Source: Ensifer adhaerens (lineage in GTDB: Bacteria; Pseudomonadota; Alphaproteobacteria; Rhizobiales; Rhizobiaceae). Taken from it: a stretch of DNA of 64,000 bases. The translations under genes and the position numbers were made by a program. The stretch is from contig NZ_LAZS01000005.1 of NCBI RefSeq assembly GCF_002007205.1, positions 62,001 to 126,000 of the forward strand, given 5' to 3'. The notes under the pieces are model-generated. The model did not search any database. It was not told the origin of the DNA and saw only the letters and a list, made by a program, of their open reading frames with translations. This document shows, one piece after another, positions 49,666-58,953 of the stretch; the first letter of the stretch is position 1, and every line of letters starts with the position of its first letter.

Positions 49666-51180
49666 TTGGTTTCCGATACCGGAATATACGATCTGTTCGT
49701 CGTCGGCGGCGGCGTCAACGGCGCGGGCATTGCGCGCGACGCCGCAGGGCGCGGGCTCTCGGTCCTCCTGTGCGAGAAGGACGATCTGGCGCAAGGGACG
49801 AGCTCGCGCTCCGGCAAGCTGGTGCATGGCGGCCTGCGCTATCTCGAATACTACGAGTTCCGGCTGGTGCGCGAGGCGCTGATCGAACGCGAAGTTCTGC
49901 TTTCCTCCGCGCCGCACATCATCTGGCCGATGCGCTTCGTGCTGCCGCACAACCCTCAGGACCGGCCGGCCTGGCTCGTGCGTCTCGGCCTCTTCCTCTA
50001 CGACCATCTCGGCGGGCGCAAGCGTTTGCCGGGCACCCGCAGCCTCGATCTTGCGACAGCACCCGAGGGTGCGCCGATCAAGCGCGAGTATCGCAAGGCC
50101 TTCGAATATTCCGACTGTTGGGTGGACGACGCGCGTCTTGTCGTTCTGAACGCGCTCGACGCCCGCGCCCGTGGCGCCCGGGTGCTGACGCGAACCGCCT
50201 GCAGCGCGATCCGCCGGCGCGATGGGCTCTGGCATATCGAGATGACCGACACGCGCAGCGGCGTGAAGACCGAGGCAAGGGCGCGGTGCGTCGTCAACAC
50301 CGCCGGTCCCTGGGTCAACGACGTCATCGGCCGGATCGGGGGCTTGAACTCCACCCGCAGCGTGCGCCTCGTCAAGGGCAGCCACATCGTCGTGCCGAAA
50401 TTCTGGGAGGGGCGGCAGGCCTATCTGGTGCAGAACCCGGACAAGCGGGTGATCTTCATCAACCCCTACCAGAACGACCTGGCGCTGATTGGCACGACGG
50501 ATATTCCCTATGAGGGGCGGCCGGAGGACGTGGCCGCCGACGGCAACGAGATCGCCTATCTCTTGAAGTCGGTGAACCGCTACTTCAAGCAGCAGCTCAC
50601 TTCTGACGATATCGTCTACAGCTTCTCCGGCGTGCGCCCGCTCTATGACGACAATGCCGAAAATCCTTCGGCCGTCACCCGTGACTATATCTTCGAGGTC
50701 GACGCGGCCGATGGGCAGCCGCCTTTGCTTTCGGTCTTCGGCGGCAAGATCACCACCTTCCGCAAGCTCTCGGAACATGCGCTGGAGCGGTTGAAGCCGT
50801 TCTTCCCCAAGATGGGGCCGGCCTGGACGGCGAGGGCGCACCTGCCCGGCGGCGACATGGCTGAGGCCGATTTCGATCTGTTCCTGGGTGAGCTCAAGGC
50901 GCGTTATCGCTGGTTGCCCTCGGATCTCGCCAAGCATTATGCGCGGCTCTACGGCACGCGCACGCATGGGCTGCTTGCCGGCGCCACATCGCTCGACGAT
51001 CTCGGTCCGGCCTTCGGCCCGCATTTGCACGAGCGCGAGGCGCGCTTCCTCATCGAAAACGAATGGGCGCTGACGGCGGACGACATTCTCGACCGTCGCA
51101 CCAAGCATGGCCTGCACATGACGCCGGCCGAACGGCAGGCTTTCACCCATTGGCTGGAACGCCAGCAGCAAGCGGCCTGA
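49666..51180 (+). CDS. eryB: FAD-dependent polyol-phosphate dehydrogenase, EryB-like
   Basis: 504 residues from a TTG start at 49,666, which has AGGAG 8 bases upstream; GTG at 49,642 would add eight residues and overlap the previous gene. It is a GlpD-family enzyme: FAD motif DLFVVGGGVNGAGIARDAAG at the N-terminus, TSSRSGKLVHGGLRYLE, and C-terminal domain from about residue 385. GlpD oxidises glycerol-3-phosphate; in ery loci the homologue EryB oxidises erythritol phosphate to erythrulose phosphate. Neighbouring eryA and eryC-type genes favour EryB. It is probably associated with the inner membrane and passes electrons to quinone. Confidence 0.87.
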   Translation: MVSDTGIYDLFVVGGGVNGAGIARDAAGRGLSVLLCEKDDLAQGTSSRSGKLVHGGLRYLEYYEFRLVREALIEREVLLSSAPHIIWPMRFVLPHNPQDRPAWLVRLGLFLYDHLGGRKRLPGTRSLDLATAPEGAPIKREYRKAFEYSDCWVDDARLVVLNALDARARGARVLTRTACSAIRRRDGLWHIEMTDTRSGVKTEARARCVVNTAGPWVNDVIGRIGGLNSTRSVRLVKGSHIVVPKFWEGRQAYLVQNPDKRVIFINPYQNDLALIGTTDIPYEGRPEDVAADGNEIAYLLKSVNRYFKQQLTSDDIVYSFSGVRPLYDDNAENPSAVTRDYIFEVDAADGQPPLLSVFGGKITTFRKLSEHALERLKPFFPKMGPAWTARAHLPGGDMAEADFDLFLGELKARYRWLPSDLAKHYARLYGTRTHGLLAGATSLDDLGPAFGPHLHEREARFLIENEWALTADDILDRRTKHGLHMTPAERQAFTHWLERQQQAA

Positions 51181-51190
51181 AGGAGAGCGG

Positions 51191-52243
51191 ATGCGAAGTC
51201 TGGAATTCGAAGCGCTTCTCGATCTCTCGGCCCGCGTCGGGGCGGATCCGCTGCTGGTGCAAGGTGCGGGCGGCAATACCTCGATCAAGGAGGGCGGCAC
51301 GCTCTGGATCAAGGCCTCGGGCCTGTGGCTGGCGCATGCCCGCCAGCGCGATGTCATGGTGCCGGTGGCGCTCGAGCCCTTGCTTGAGGCGCTGGAAGCG
51401 AACGACCCTGCGACCGAAAAAACCCAGGATTTCGTCATTGCCGAGCGCAATCCCTCGGGCCTGCGCCCCTCGATCGAAACGACGGTGCATGCGCTGATGC
51501 CGCAGAAGGTGGTGGTGCATGTGCACTGCGTCGAGACGATCGCGACGGCGGTGCAGACCAATGGTGCGGCGATCGCTGCCGAGCGGCTTGCCGGCTACCC
51601 CCATGTCTTCGTGCCCTATGCCCGGCCGGGCTTGCCGCTTGCCAAGGCGATTGCCGAGCGGGTGCAGGACAACACGTCGGTTCTGGTGCTCGGCAATCAC
51701 GGCCTGGTCGTCGCTGCCGAAAACGTCGTCGATGCGGCGATCCTGCTGACGGACATCACCCGCCGCCTGACCGTCGCGCGGCGGCAGGCGCCGCCGGCCG
51801 ATGTGGCGGCGCTCTCTCGGCTTGCCGTCGACAGCGATTACCGGCTGCCGGAGGATGCCGGCCTGCATGCGGTTGCGGCCGATCTCGACAGCTGCCGCCT
51901 TGCCCCCGGTGGCAGTCTCTATCCCGATCATGTCATCTTCCTCGGCAAGGGCGTTGTGGTCGCCGCGCCCGGCGAGACCGCGCTTTCGATCGAGACGAAG
52001 CGGCGTGCGACCGGCGACAGCCTGCCGCCGCTCATACTCTTTCCTGGCAAGGGCGTGCTGGTGCAGAAGGAGATTTCCGCCGGCGCCTTCGCCATGGCCC
52101 GGTGCCTTGCCGACGTGATGGCCCGCATCCCGACGGATGCGCGGCTGCGCTACCTGACGGACGCCGAAAACGCCGAGCTTCTCGGCTGGGATGCGGAAAA
52201 GTATCGCCAGCAACTCAACCGGGCAGGGCAGGTGCTCCAATGA
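51191..52243 (+). CDS. Class II aldolase/adducin-fold protein
   Basis: 350 residues. The N-terminal 230 form a class II (zinc) aldolase fold: QGAGGNTSIK phosphate loop, HVHCVETIA with the HxH metal pair, and LGNHGLVV. The C-terminal 120 residues are an extra domain not present in fuculose- or ribulose-phosphate aldolases of about 215 residues; a similar layout occurs in the aldolase part of long rhamnulose-1-phosphate aldolases. S. meliloti polyol loci contain a gene called fucA1 of this class. It may cleave a ketose-1-phosphate to dihydroxyacetone phosphate. The start has AAGGAGAGCGG. Confidence 0.82.
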   Translation: MRSLEFEALLDLSARVGADPLLVQGAGGNTSIKEGGTLWIKASGLWLAHARQRDVMVPVALEPLLEALEANDPATEKTQDFVIAERNPSGLRPSIETTVHALMPQKVVVHVHCVETIATAVQTNGAAIAAERLAGYPHVFVPYARPGLPLAKAIAERVQDNTSVLVLGNHGLVVAAENVVDAAILLTDITRRLTVARRQAPPADVAALSRLAVDSDYRLPEDAGLHAVAADLDSCRLAPGGSLYPDHVIFLGKGVVVAAPGETALSIETKRRATGDSLPPLILFPGKGVLVQKEISAGAFAMARCLADVMARIPTDARLRYLTDAENAELLGWDAEKYRQQLNRAGQVLQ

Positions 52244-53526
52244 GCAGCCGGTCAGACAAACTCGTTGTCGGCATCGACATCGGCACCTCGGGCGCTCGGG
52301 CGGTCGCCATGGCTTCCGATGGCAGCGTCGTCGCATCCGGTGCGGCGAAGCTTTCGGCCTTTTCCGATGACCATCGCGATCCCGTCGGCTGGTGGAAGGC
52401 TGTGCAGGCGGCCCTCGAGGAAACGCTCGGCCGCGCCGACCGGCAGAAGGTCGCAGCGCTTGCGATCGACGGCACGTCGGGCACGATGCTGCCGGTCGAT
52501 GAGAGTGGCGCGCCGCTGGCGGTGCCGATGATGTACAACGATCCGGTTGGCGACCGCGCTCTTCTCGATGCGATCGCAGCCCATGCGCCGCGGGAGAGTG
52601 CTGCCCATGGCGCCACGTCCGGCCTTGCCAAACTTCTTGCCTTCCAGTCGCTGCCGGGCTTGTTCCGAGTGATCCATCAGGCCGACTGGCTGGCCGGGCA
52701 TTTCACCGGGCTTTACGACGTCTCCGACGAAAACAACGCGCTGAAAACCGGCTACGACCCGGTGGAGCGCCGCTGGCCCGATTGGATCGAGAGCACCGGT
52801 GCCCGCGTCGACCTCTTGCCCGATGCGCTGCCGGCCGGCGCGCCGGTGGCGACGATCAGCCCCTTGGCCGCCGAAGCTTTCGGTCTTTCAGGCGAAGTGG
52901 TGGTCGTTGCCGGCACCACGGACGGATGCGCATCGTTTCTTGCCACCGGCGCCGACCAGCCGGGCGACGGCGTCAGCGCGCTCGGCACGACGCTGACGGT
53001 GAAGATGCTCTCCGACCGCCCGCTGTTTGCGCCGGAATATGGGCTCTATAGTCACCGGATCGGCGAGATGTGGCTGGCGGGCGGTGCCTCCAATACGGGC
53101 GGGGTGGTGCTGGCGGAACATTTCTCGCCGGAGCGGATCGCGACCCTTTCGTCCGAGATCGATCCGGCCGTCGACACCGGGCTCGATTATTATCCGCTGG
53201 TGAAACCCGGTGAGCGTTTTCCCATCGCCGATCCGGATTTCCCGCCGCGCATGACCCCGCGGCCGGTCGATGACGCGACCTTCCTCAAGGCAATCTTCGA
53301 GGGCATCGCCGGCGTCGAGAGCCTCGCCTATCAGCGGCTGACGTCGCTTGGCGGGCCGGGGCTCCGATCGCTTCGCAGTGTCGGCGGCGGTGCCAAGAAC
53401 GCGGCCTGGAGCGCTATCCGGGCGCGCAAGCTCGGCGTGCCGTTTCTGCCCGTTCTGTCCGAGGAGGCGGCGGCCGGCACGGCACGGCTGGCGCTGGCTG
53501 GTGCCAGAAAGGCTGGTGTGCTGTGA
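52240..53526 (+). CDS. FGGY family carbohydrate kinase, second of the locus
   Basis: 428 residues, shorter than EryA and only distantly similar. The phosphate-1 motif is VVGIDIGTSGARAVAMA (9-25), followed by AIDGTSGTMLPVD and the C-terminal LRSVGGGAKNAAWSAIRA. This is a xylulokinase-like branch with a shortened C-terminus. It overlaps the aldolase gene by 4 bp (ATGA) and the phosphatase gene by 4 bp. Likely substrates are a ketose or polyol such as erythrulose, ribulose or xylulose, so the locus can feed in a compound other than erythritol. Confidence 0.85.
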   Translation: MSSRSDKLVVGIDIGTSGARAVAMASDGSVVASGAAKLSAFSDDHRDPVGWWKAVQAALEETLGRADRQKVAALAIDGTSGTMLPVDESGAPLAVPMMYNDPVGDRALLDAIAAHAPRESAAHGATSGLAKLLAFQSLPGLFRVIHQADWLAGHFTGLYDVSDENNALKTGYDPVERRWPDWIESTGARVDLLPDALPAGAPVATISPLAAEAFGLSGEVVVVAGTTDGCASFLATGADQPGDGVSALGTTLTVKMLSDRPLFAPEYGLYSHRIGEMWLAGGASNTGGVVLAEHFSPERIATLSSEIDPAVDTGLDYYPLVKPGERFPIADPDFPPRMTPRPVDDATFLKAIFEGIAGVESLAYQRLTSLGGPGLRSLRSVGGGAKNAAWSAIRARKLGVPFLPVLSEEAAAGTARLALAGARKAGVL

Positions 53527-54374
53527 CATTTGCTCAAACGAGTGCGATCGAGGGACTTGGCGAGATTGCCGATCGCTACGACGCCTTCCTGATCGATCAG
53601 TTCGGCGTGCTGCGCGATGGCTGCGGTCCCTATCCGGGGGCGGCCGAAACGCTCATGCGGCTGAAGGATGCGGGAAAGCGCGTCATCATTCTCTCCAATT
53701 CCGGAAAGCGCTCGGCGGAAAACGACCGTCGCCTCGTCGATCTCGGATTCGTCGCTGGAAGCTGGGACTGGTTTTTGACCTCGGGCGAAGTCGCCTGGCA
53801 GATCCTCAAGTGCGAAGGCGAGGCTGCTGCCGGCAAGCGGCGCAAGTGCCTGTTCATCAGCCGCGACGGTGACCTCTCGCCGCTGACGGGGCTCGATCTC
53901 GAACGCACGGAGAGCGGGGTGGATGCCGACTTCGTGCTGCTGGCCGCGAGCGAGGGTGACGTTCATCCGCTCTCCCACTACGAAGCGTTGCTGGCGCCGG
54001 CGGCCGCGCGCGGCGTTCCCTGCCTCTGCACCAATCCGGACAAGGTGATGCTGACGAAGACGGGGACCGCGTTCGGTGCCGGCCGCATCGCCGAACTTTA
54101 CGAGGAACTGGGCGGCACCGTCCGGTGGATCGGCAAACCTTTTTCCGACATCTATGCTGCGGCCCTCGAATTCCTCGGGCATCCCGATCCGGCACGGGTG
54201 TGCGCGATCGGCGACAGCATCGAGCACGATATCGCCGGTGCAGCAAGCGCCGGGCTTCATTCCGTGCTGGTGACGACCGGGATACTGGAGCGCGCCTCGG
54301 ACGCGGAGCGCCGCAAGCTCTTTGCCGAACACGGCGCCAACCCCGATTTCATCCTTCCGAAATTTCTCTGGTAG
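53523..54374 (+). CDS. HAD-IIA family phosphatase-like protein
   Basis: 283 residues from a GTG start that overlaps the kinase stop. HAD motif I is FLIDQFGVLRDG (about 20-31), motif II is ILSNSGKRS, and motif IV is GDSIEHDIAGAASAG. The residue two after the nucleophilic Asp, normally Asp, is Phe. This occurs in the NagD-like subgroup with a D-x-W-G-V-L-H-D-G pattern. Such proteins are weak or specialised phosphatases. In the polyol operon it may relieve sugar-phosphate stress or clear a dead-end phosphate. The substrate is unknown. Confidence 0.82.
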   Translation: MTFAQTSAIEGLGEIADRYDAFLIDQFGVLRDGCGPYPGAAETLMRLKDAGKRVIILSNSGKRSAENDRRLVDLGFVAGSWDWFLTSGEVAWQILKCEGEAAAGKRRKCLFISRDGDLSPLTGLDLERTESGVDADFVLLAASEGDVHPLSHYEALLAPAAARGVPCLCTNPDKVMLTKTGTAFGAGRIAELYEELGGTVRWIGKPFSDIYAAALEFLGHPDPARVCAIGDSIEHDIAGAASAGLHSVLVTTGILERASDAERRKLFAEHGANPDFILPKFLW

Positions 54375-54388
54375 CCGGGAGTAAGGTC

Positions 54389-55327
54389 GTGGCCTTCACG
54401 CTGTCGCTCAACACCAATCCGCTGGTCAACCGCTTCGCCGAGCCTGACGACCTGATCGACACGATCGCCGAGAAGATCCGCATCGGCTACGTCCAGCTAA
54501 CCCACGAGTTCGTCAATCCCGGCTGGCCGGCGGCAACGATCGCCAAGACCGTCAGGCAGTTTCGTCGGGCGCTCGACCGTACCGGCGTGAAGATCACCTC
54601 GGGCATGACCGGCCCCTATGGTCGGCTCAACCATTTCGGCCATCCAGACCCGGATGTCAGGCGCTACTATGTCGACTGGTTCAAGACCTTCGCCGATATC
54701 TCCGCCGAGCTTGGCGCCTCGGGCATGGGCACGCAGTTCGCGATCTTCACGCTCAGGGACTATGACGACCCGGTGCGGCGCGAGGAGATGATGCGGATCG
54801 CCATCGACTGCTGGCGCGAAGTGGCCGAGCACGGCAAGGCGGCCGGGCTCTCCTATGTCTTCTGGGAGCCGATGTCGGTCGGCCGTGAGTTCGGCCACAC
54901 GATCGAGGAATGCCGGGCGCTCGACCGGCGGCTCGCCGAAGCACATTTGCCGATCCCAATGAAAATGATGGTCGACATCGACCATGGCGACGTCACCTCC
55001 GACAACCCGGACGACATCGACCCCTATGCCTGGGCGGCGGCGTTCCCTGAGCGCTCGCCGATCATCCACATCAAGCAATCCTCGATGAACAAGGGCGGTC
55101 ATTGGCCGTTCACCGCCGCCTACAACCGCGATGGCCGCATCACGCCGGAGAAGCTGATCGGCGCGGTCAAGGCCGGCGGTGGAACCGACAACGAGATCTG
55201 CCTGGAGCTTTCCTTCCGCGAACGCGAGCCGACGGACCACAACGTCGTCGAGATGATCCGGGAGTCGGTCGAATTCTGGGAGCCGCATATCGATACGGGC
55301 TTCAATCGCACAAAAAAATCACACTGA
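54389..55327 (+). CDS. eryC: L-erythrulose-1-phosphate isomerase-like TIM-barrel protein, EryC
   Basis: 312 residues from a GTG start preceded by GGGAGTAAGG. It is an AP-endonuclease-2-type (xylose isomerase-like) TIM barrel with metal-binding residues in YVQLTHEFVNPGW, YVFWEPMSVGRE, MKMMVDIDHGD and IIHIKQS. EryC of rhizobia and Brucella is the matching isomerase, which converts L-erythrulose-1-phosphate to D-erythrulose-4-phosphate. The next operon encodes EryH/EryI-like isomerases that continue to D-erythrose-4-phosphate. The assignment is strong from family and context. Confidence 0.87.
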   Translation: MAFTLSLNTNPLVNRFAEPDDLIDTIAEKIRIGYVQLTHEFVNPGWPAATIAKTVRQFRRALDRTGVKITSGMTGPYGRLNHFGHPDPDVRRYYVDWFKTFADISAELGASGMGTQFAIFTLRDYDDPVRREEMMRIAIDCWREVAEHGKAAGLSYVFWEPMSVGREFGHTIEECRALDRRLAEAHLPIPMKMMVDIDHGDVTSDNPDDIDPYAWAAAFPERSPIIHIKQSSMNKGGHWPFTAAYNRDGRITPEKLIGAVKAGGGTDNEICLELSFREREPTDHNVVEMIRESVEFWEPHIDTGFNRTKKSH

Positions 55328-55328
55328 A

Positions 55329-55380
55329 AGATAACAAAATCACGTAGGATAAATTGAAATATCACAAATAAGTGTTATCT
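55329..55380 (+). promoter_or_regulatory. AT-rich promoter/operator of the eryR-tpi-rpi operon
   Basis: A 7-bp inverted repeat, AGATAAC (55,329-55,335) and GTTATCT (55,374-55,380), encloses AAAATCACGT (55,336-55,345) and AATATCAC (55,358-55,365). The inner motifs resemble those in front of the SorC-type gene at 40,289. The region is much more AT-rich than the flanking genes. Confidence 0.45.
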
Positions 55381-55427
55381 TCTCACGGTGAGCGCGGCCG
55401 AGGCTGCGTGAAATCGGGGCCGAGACG

Positions 55428-56207
55428 ATGAAGCCGGAAGACAGGCGACAGGCGATCATGGATGTGCTGATGGAGGCCGGAACGGCGTCCGTCGAAGACC
55501 TGTCGCTGCGCTTCGGCGTCAGCAAGATGACGGTGCATCGCGATCTCGACGATCTCGAACAGGCGGGTCTGCTGCGCAAGGTGCATGGCGGCGCCTCGAT
55601 CCAGTCCAGCCCGCAATTCGAAAGCGACTTTCGCTATCGCGAGAAGATCGCGATCTCCGAAAAGCGGCGGATCGCCGAACATGCCGCCTCGCTGATCGAG
55701 CCAGGACAGAGCATCCTCATCGACGACAGTTCGACGACCGGCGCGATCGCCGACTGCATCCGCGACATTCGTCCGCTGACGGTCATCACCAACAATCTCG
55801 GCGTGATTACCAGCCTTTCGGGTGCTGCCGGCATCAACGTCATCGCGCTCGGCGGGCAATACAGCAAGAAGTTCAACGGCTTCTTCGGCATCGTCACCGA
55901 CGAGGCGCTGCGGTCGCTGCGCGTCGACATCGCCTTTCTCTCGAGTTCGGCGATCGAGGGCACCACCGCTTTCCACCAGGACCAGGAGGTGGTGCAGGCC
56001 AAGCGCCTGATGGTGAAGGCGGCCAAGCGCAAGTACCTCTTGGTGGATCACGACAAATTCGGGCGCTCGGCGCTCCATTTCCTGACCGGGCTCGATGCCT
56101 TCGACGCGGTGCTGACCGGCGCCGAAGTGGCTGCGGAACATGCAGCGCCGCTCGAAGAGGCGGGCATCCGGCTGGTCAGGGTCGACAATTCCAAGGAGAA
56201 AGCATGA
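55428..56207 (+). CDS. eryR: DeoR family transcriptional repressor, EryR-like
   Basis: 259 residues. The DeoR HTH lies at 6-60 (RRQAIMDVLMEAGTASVEDL, then GVSKMTVHRDLDDLEQAGLL, with the typical VHGGA end). The C-terminal sensor domain contains ILIDDSSTTGAIADCI and VDHDKFGRSALHF, as in sugar-phosphate sensors. It precedes and overlaps (ATGA) the triosephosphate isomerase-like gene, as in ery loci of Brucella and Sinorhizobium. It probably represses this three-gene operon through the dyad at 55,329-55,380. Confidence 0.87.
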   Translation: MKPEDRRQAIMDVLMEAGTASVEDLSLRFGVSKMTVHRDLDDLEQAGLLRKVHGGASIQSSPQFESDFRYREKIAISEKRRIAEHAASLIEPGQSILIDDSSTTGAIADCIRDIRPLTVITNNLGVITSLSGAAGINVIALGGQYSKKFNGFFGIVTDEALRSLRVDIAFLSSSAIEGTTAFHQDQEVVQAKRLMVKAAKRKYLLVDHDKFGRSALHFLTGLDAFDAVLTGAEVAAEHAAPLEEAGIRLVRVDNSKEKA

Positions 56208-56971
56208 AAAAGTCAGGCCTTTGGGTCGGCACCAGCTGGAAGATGAACAAGACGCTCGCCGAGGCGATGGTCTTTGCCGATGGTCTTGCGGCCGCCGACG
56301 CGACGCGCGACGAGCGCATCCAGCGCTTCGTCATTCCGCCGTTCACCGCGGTGCGAGAGGTCAAGGCGCGGCTTGCTGCGACGAGCGTCAAGGTCGGCGC
56401 CCAGAACATGCATTGGGACGATGCCGGCGCCTGGACCGGCGAGGTGTCGCCACTGATGCTTAGGGATTGCAATCTCGACGTGGTCGAGCTCGGCCACAGC
56501 GAGCGGCGCGAACATTTCGGCGAGACGGATCGCACCGTCGGCCTGAAGACGGCAGCTGCCGTGCGCCATGGCCTGGTGCCGCTGATCTGCATCGGCGAGA
56601 CGCTTTCCGAGCGCGAGGCGGGCGAGGCGGACGAGGTGCTGAAGCGCCAGGTCGAGGGCGCGCTTAAGCTTCTCGAAGGCGAGGCGAAGGCGGCGACGAT
56701 CCTGCTTGCCTACGAGCCGGTCTGGGCGATCGGCGTCAACGGCATTCCGGCGACGGCTGATTATGCCGATGAGCGCCACAAGCGCATCGCCGAGGTTGCC
56801 GAAGCCGCGCTCGGCCGGCGCGTGCCGGTGCTCTACGGCGGCAGCGTCAATCCCGGCAATTGCGAAGAACTGATTACTGAGGCGCATATCGACGGCCTCT
56901 TCATCGGCCGCTCCGCCTGGGACGTCACTGGTTATCTCGACATTCTGCAGCGTGTCGCAAGGGCGATCTGA
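56204..56971 (+). CDS. eryH: Triosephosphate isomerase-like tetrulose-phosphate isomerase (TpiB/EryH)
   Basis: 255 residues, full TIM length. Active-site residues are all visible: Lys in GTSWKMNKT, His in VELGHSERREHFGE, Glu in LLAYEPVWAIG, and the phosphate-binding VLYGGSVNPGN. In erythritol loci the second TpiA paralogue acts as EryH, interconverting D-erythrulose-4-phosphate and L-erythrulose-1-phosphate or a related pair. It overlaps eryR by 4 bp and precedes the RpiB-type gene. Because it is fully intact, triosephosphate isomerase activity is also possible. Confidence 0.87.
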   Translation: MKKSGLWVGTSWKMNKTLAEAMVFADGLAAADATRDERIQRFVIPPFTAVREVKARLAATSVKVGAQNMHWDDAGAWTGEVSPLMLRDCNLDVVELGHSERREHFGETDRTVGLKTAAAVRHGLVPLICIGETLSEREAGEADEVLKRQVEGALKLLEGEAKAATILLAYEPVWAIGVNGIPATADYADERHKRIAEVAEAALGRRVPVLYGGSVNPGNCEELITEAHIDGLFIGRSAWDVTGYLDILQRVARAI

Positions 56972-57013
56972 GCCTCCGCGCGCCGCAGTTCATAAGAACG
57001 GAAAGGAACAATC

Positions 57014-57454
57014 ATGAAGATTGCAATCGGGGCGGACAGCGCCGGCAAGCCCCTGCTGGATGTCATCGCGGCCCATCTCGGCGGCCGGAGCGACGTGGAG
57101 GTCGTGGACCTCAGCCAGTCCGGCTTCTATGCGGACCTCGCGCAGAACCTGGCGCAGCAGGTCGTCGAGGGCAAGCACGACCGCGGCATCCTGTTCTGCG
57201 GCACCGGCATCGGTGTGTGCATCTCTGCCAACAAGGTGCCGGGCATTCGCGCGGCGCTGACGCACGACACCTATTCGGCCGAGCGTGCGGCGAAGTCGAA
57301 CAACGCCCAGATCATCACCATGGGCGCCCGTGTCATCGGCCCTGAACTGGCGAAGTCGATCGTCGACACCTGGCTCGCATCCGAGTTCGACCCGAACGGC
57401 TCTTCGGCCGGCAATGTCGAGGCGATCAATCGCCTGGATGCCGCCAGAGCCTGA
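57014..57454 (+). CDS. eryI: RpiB-type isomerase, D-erythrose-4-phosphate isomerase (EryI)
   Basis: 146 residues, standard for ribose-5-phosphate isomerase B. The catalytic Cys motif [17 protein letters not shown] and substrate loop [19 protein letters not shown] are present. In erythritol loci this paralogue (EryI/RpiB) converts D-erythrulose-4-phosphate to D-erythrose-4-phosphate, which enters the pentose phosphate pathway. It is the last gene of the polyol locus and is followed by a terminator. The start has GGAAAGGAAC. Confidence 0.88.
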   Translation: MKIAIGADSAGKPLLDVIAAHLGGRSDVEVVDLSQSGFYADLAQNLAQQVVEGKHDRGILFCGTGIGVCISANKVPGIRAALTHDTYSAERAAKSNNAQIITMGARVIGPELAKSIVDTWLASEFDPNGSSAGNVEAINRLDAARA

Positions 57455-57556
57455 TGAGGAAAAGTGTGGGCGGTTTTCCGCCCGCATCTGTTCCCGACGT
57501 CAAGGCCCGACCCAATCTCGCGATGCCGTTGATCCTCCCTCAGGCATCGTGACGAC

Positions 57557-57583
57557 ACGCCCGGCAGCGATGCCGGGCGTTTT
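57557..57583 (+). terminator. Intrinsic terminator ending the polyol locus
   Basis: ACGCCCGGCA and TGCCGGGCGT make a perfect 10-bp stem with the loop GCGA, followed by TTT. It lies about 100 bp beyond the RpiB-type gene. Confidence 0.75.
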
Positions 57584-57669
57584 CGTGTCCGGGCTTCCCC
57601 TTCGCCTTGACGAGGCTTCTGCAAATATTTGAATATTCTTGCGGATCGTCAAATGAAGGACGTCGCCGC

Positions 57670-58953
57670 ATGAGCGAAATGACCTCGACCGAGCCGCATC
57701 GAAGCGCGCACCATCATGTGGCGCGCATGAGCGGCCGCGACACGCATGAACATCACAGGACGGCGACGACGCTCGAACTCTTGTTCGACCTGACCTTCGT
57801 CATCGCCTTCAGCCTGGCCGCTTCGCAGCTTGCCCATTTCCTGGCGGAGGGGCACACCTTTTCCGGCCTGTTCGGCTTTGCGCTTGCGACTTTCTCGATC
57901 TGCTGGGCCTGGATCAATTTCAGCTGGTTCGCCTCCGCCTACGACACGGACGACTGGATTTTCCGCATCGTCACCATGGTGCAGATGGTCGGCGTGCTGA
58001 TCCTTGCGATCGGCCTGCCGCCGATGTTCGAGTCGATCGACAAGGGCGAACGTCTCGACAATGGCATCATGGTGCTCGGCTACGTCGTCATGCGGGTGGC
58101 GATGCTCTTCCAATGGCTGCGTGCCAGCCGGCAGGACCCGGCACGACGGGATGCCTCCATGGCCTATGTGAAGGCAATCAGCGTCGCCCAGCTCGGCTGG
58201 GTCGTACTGATCTTCTTCGATTTCTCGCTGCTGGTGACCTTCGTCATGGTCGTGGGGCTGACGGCGATCGAGATGCTCGGCCCCTATGTCGCCGAGATGC
58301 GCTATGGCGGAACGCCCTGGCATGCCCATCACATCGCCGAGCGCTACGGGCTGCTCGCCATCATCGCGCTCGGGGAAGGGGTGGTCGGCACGGTCGCCTC
58401 GATCTCCGCCGTGGTCGAAGGGCAGGGCTGGAACCTCGATGTCGCGCTCGTCTGCCTGGCGGGCACCGGGCTCACCTTCGGCATGTGGTGGATCTACTTC
58501 CTGCTGCCGAGCGCCGAGATCCTGCACCGGCACCGTGAAAAGCGGTCCTTCGTCTGGGGCTATGGCCACATGCCGATCTTCGCCTCGATCGTCGCCACCG
58601 GGGCCGGGCTGCATGTGGCAGCCTATTACATCGAGCACAAGGCGCATATCGGCTCGGTCGCAACCGTGCTGACGGTCGCGGTTCCCGTGGGGTTCTACAT
58701 CGGGCTGCTCTACGCGATGTATGCCTATCTCATGCAGCAGGTGGACCGCCTGCATCTCTGGTTGCTTGCTGCCGCTGTGCTGGTTTTGGCCGCTTCCGTC
58801 GCTGCGGCGATCGCCGGGCTCGGCATGGCCAAGTGCCTGATCATCCTGACGCTGGCGCCCGTCGTCGTCATCGTCGGCTACGAGGTGGCGGGACACCGGC
58901 ACCGCGTGGCGGCGCTGGAGCGCAGCCTGCACAAGGGTGAAGGAGTGCATTGA
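57670..58953 (+). CDS. Low temperature requirement A (LtrA) family membrane protein
   Basis: 427 residues with about ten to twelve hydrophobic segments. The LtrA hallmark ELLFDLTFVIAFS is at 37-49, after a His-rich leader (HHHVARMSGRDTHEHH). Further landmarks are HIAERYGLLAIIALGEGVVG and TFGMWWIYFLLPS. LtrA proteins were first linked to growth of Listeria in the cold; their transport or signalling role is unknown. The ATG at 57,670 has GAAGGA upstream. It lies after the terminator of the polyol locus and appears to be a single-gene unit, followed by a repeat element. Confidence 0.88.
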   Translation: MSEMTSTEPHRSAHHHVARMSGRDTHEHHRTATTLELLFDLTFVIAFSLAASQLAHFLAEGHTFSGLFGFALATFSICWAWINFSWFASAYDTDDWIFRIVTMVQMVGVLILAIGLPPMFESIDKGERLDNGIMVLGYVVMRVAMLFQWLRASRQDPARRDASMAYVKAISVAQLGWVVLIFFDFSLLVTFVMVVGLTAIEMLGPYVAEMRYGGTPWHAHHIAERYGLLAIIALGEGVVGTVASISAVVEGQGWNLDVALVCLAGTGLTFGMWWIYFLLPSAEILHRHREKRSFVWGYGHMPIFASIVATGAGLHVAAYYIEHKAHIGSVATVLTVAVPVGFYIGLLYAMYAYLMQQVDRLHLWLLAAAVLVLAASVAAAIAGLGMAKCLIILTLAPVVVIVGYEVAGHRHRVAALERSLHKGEGVH

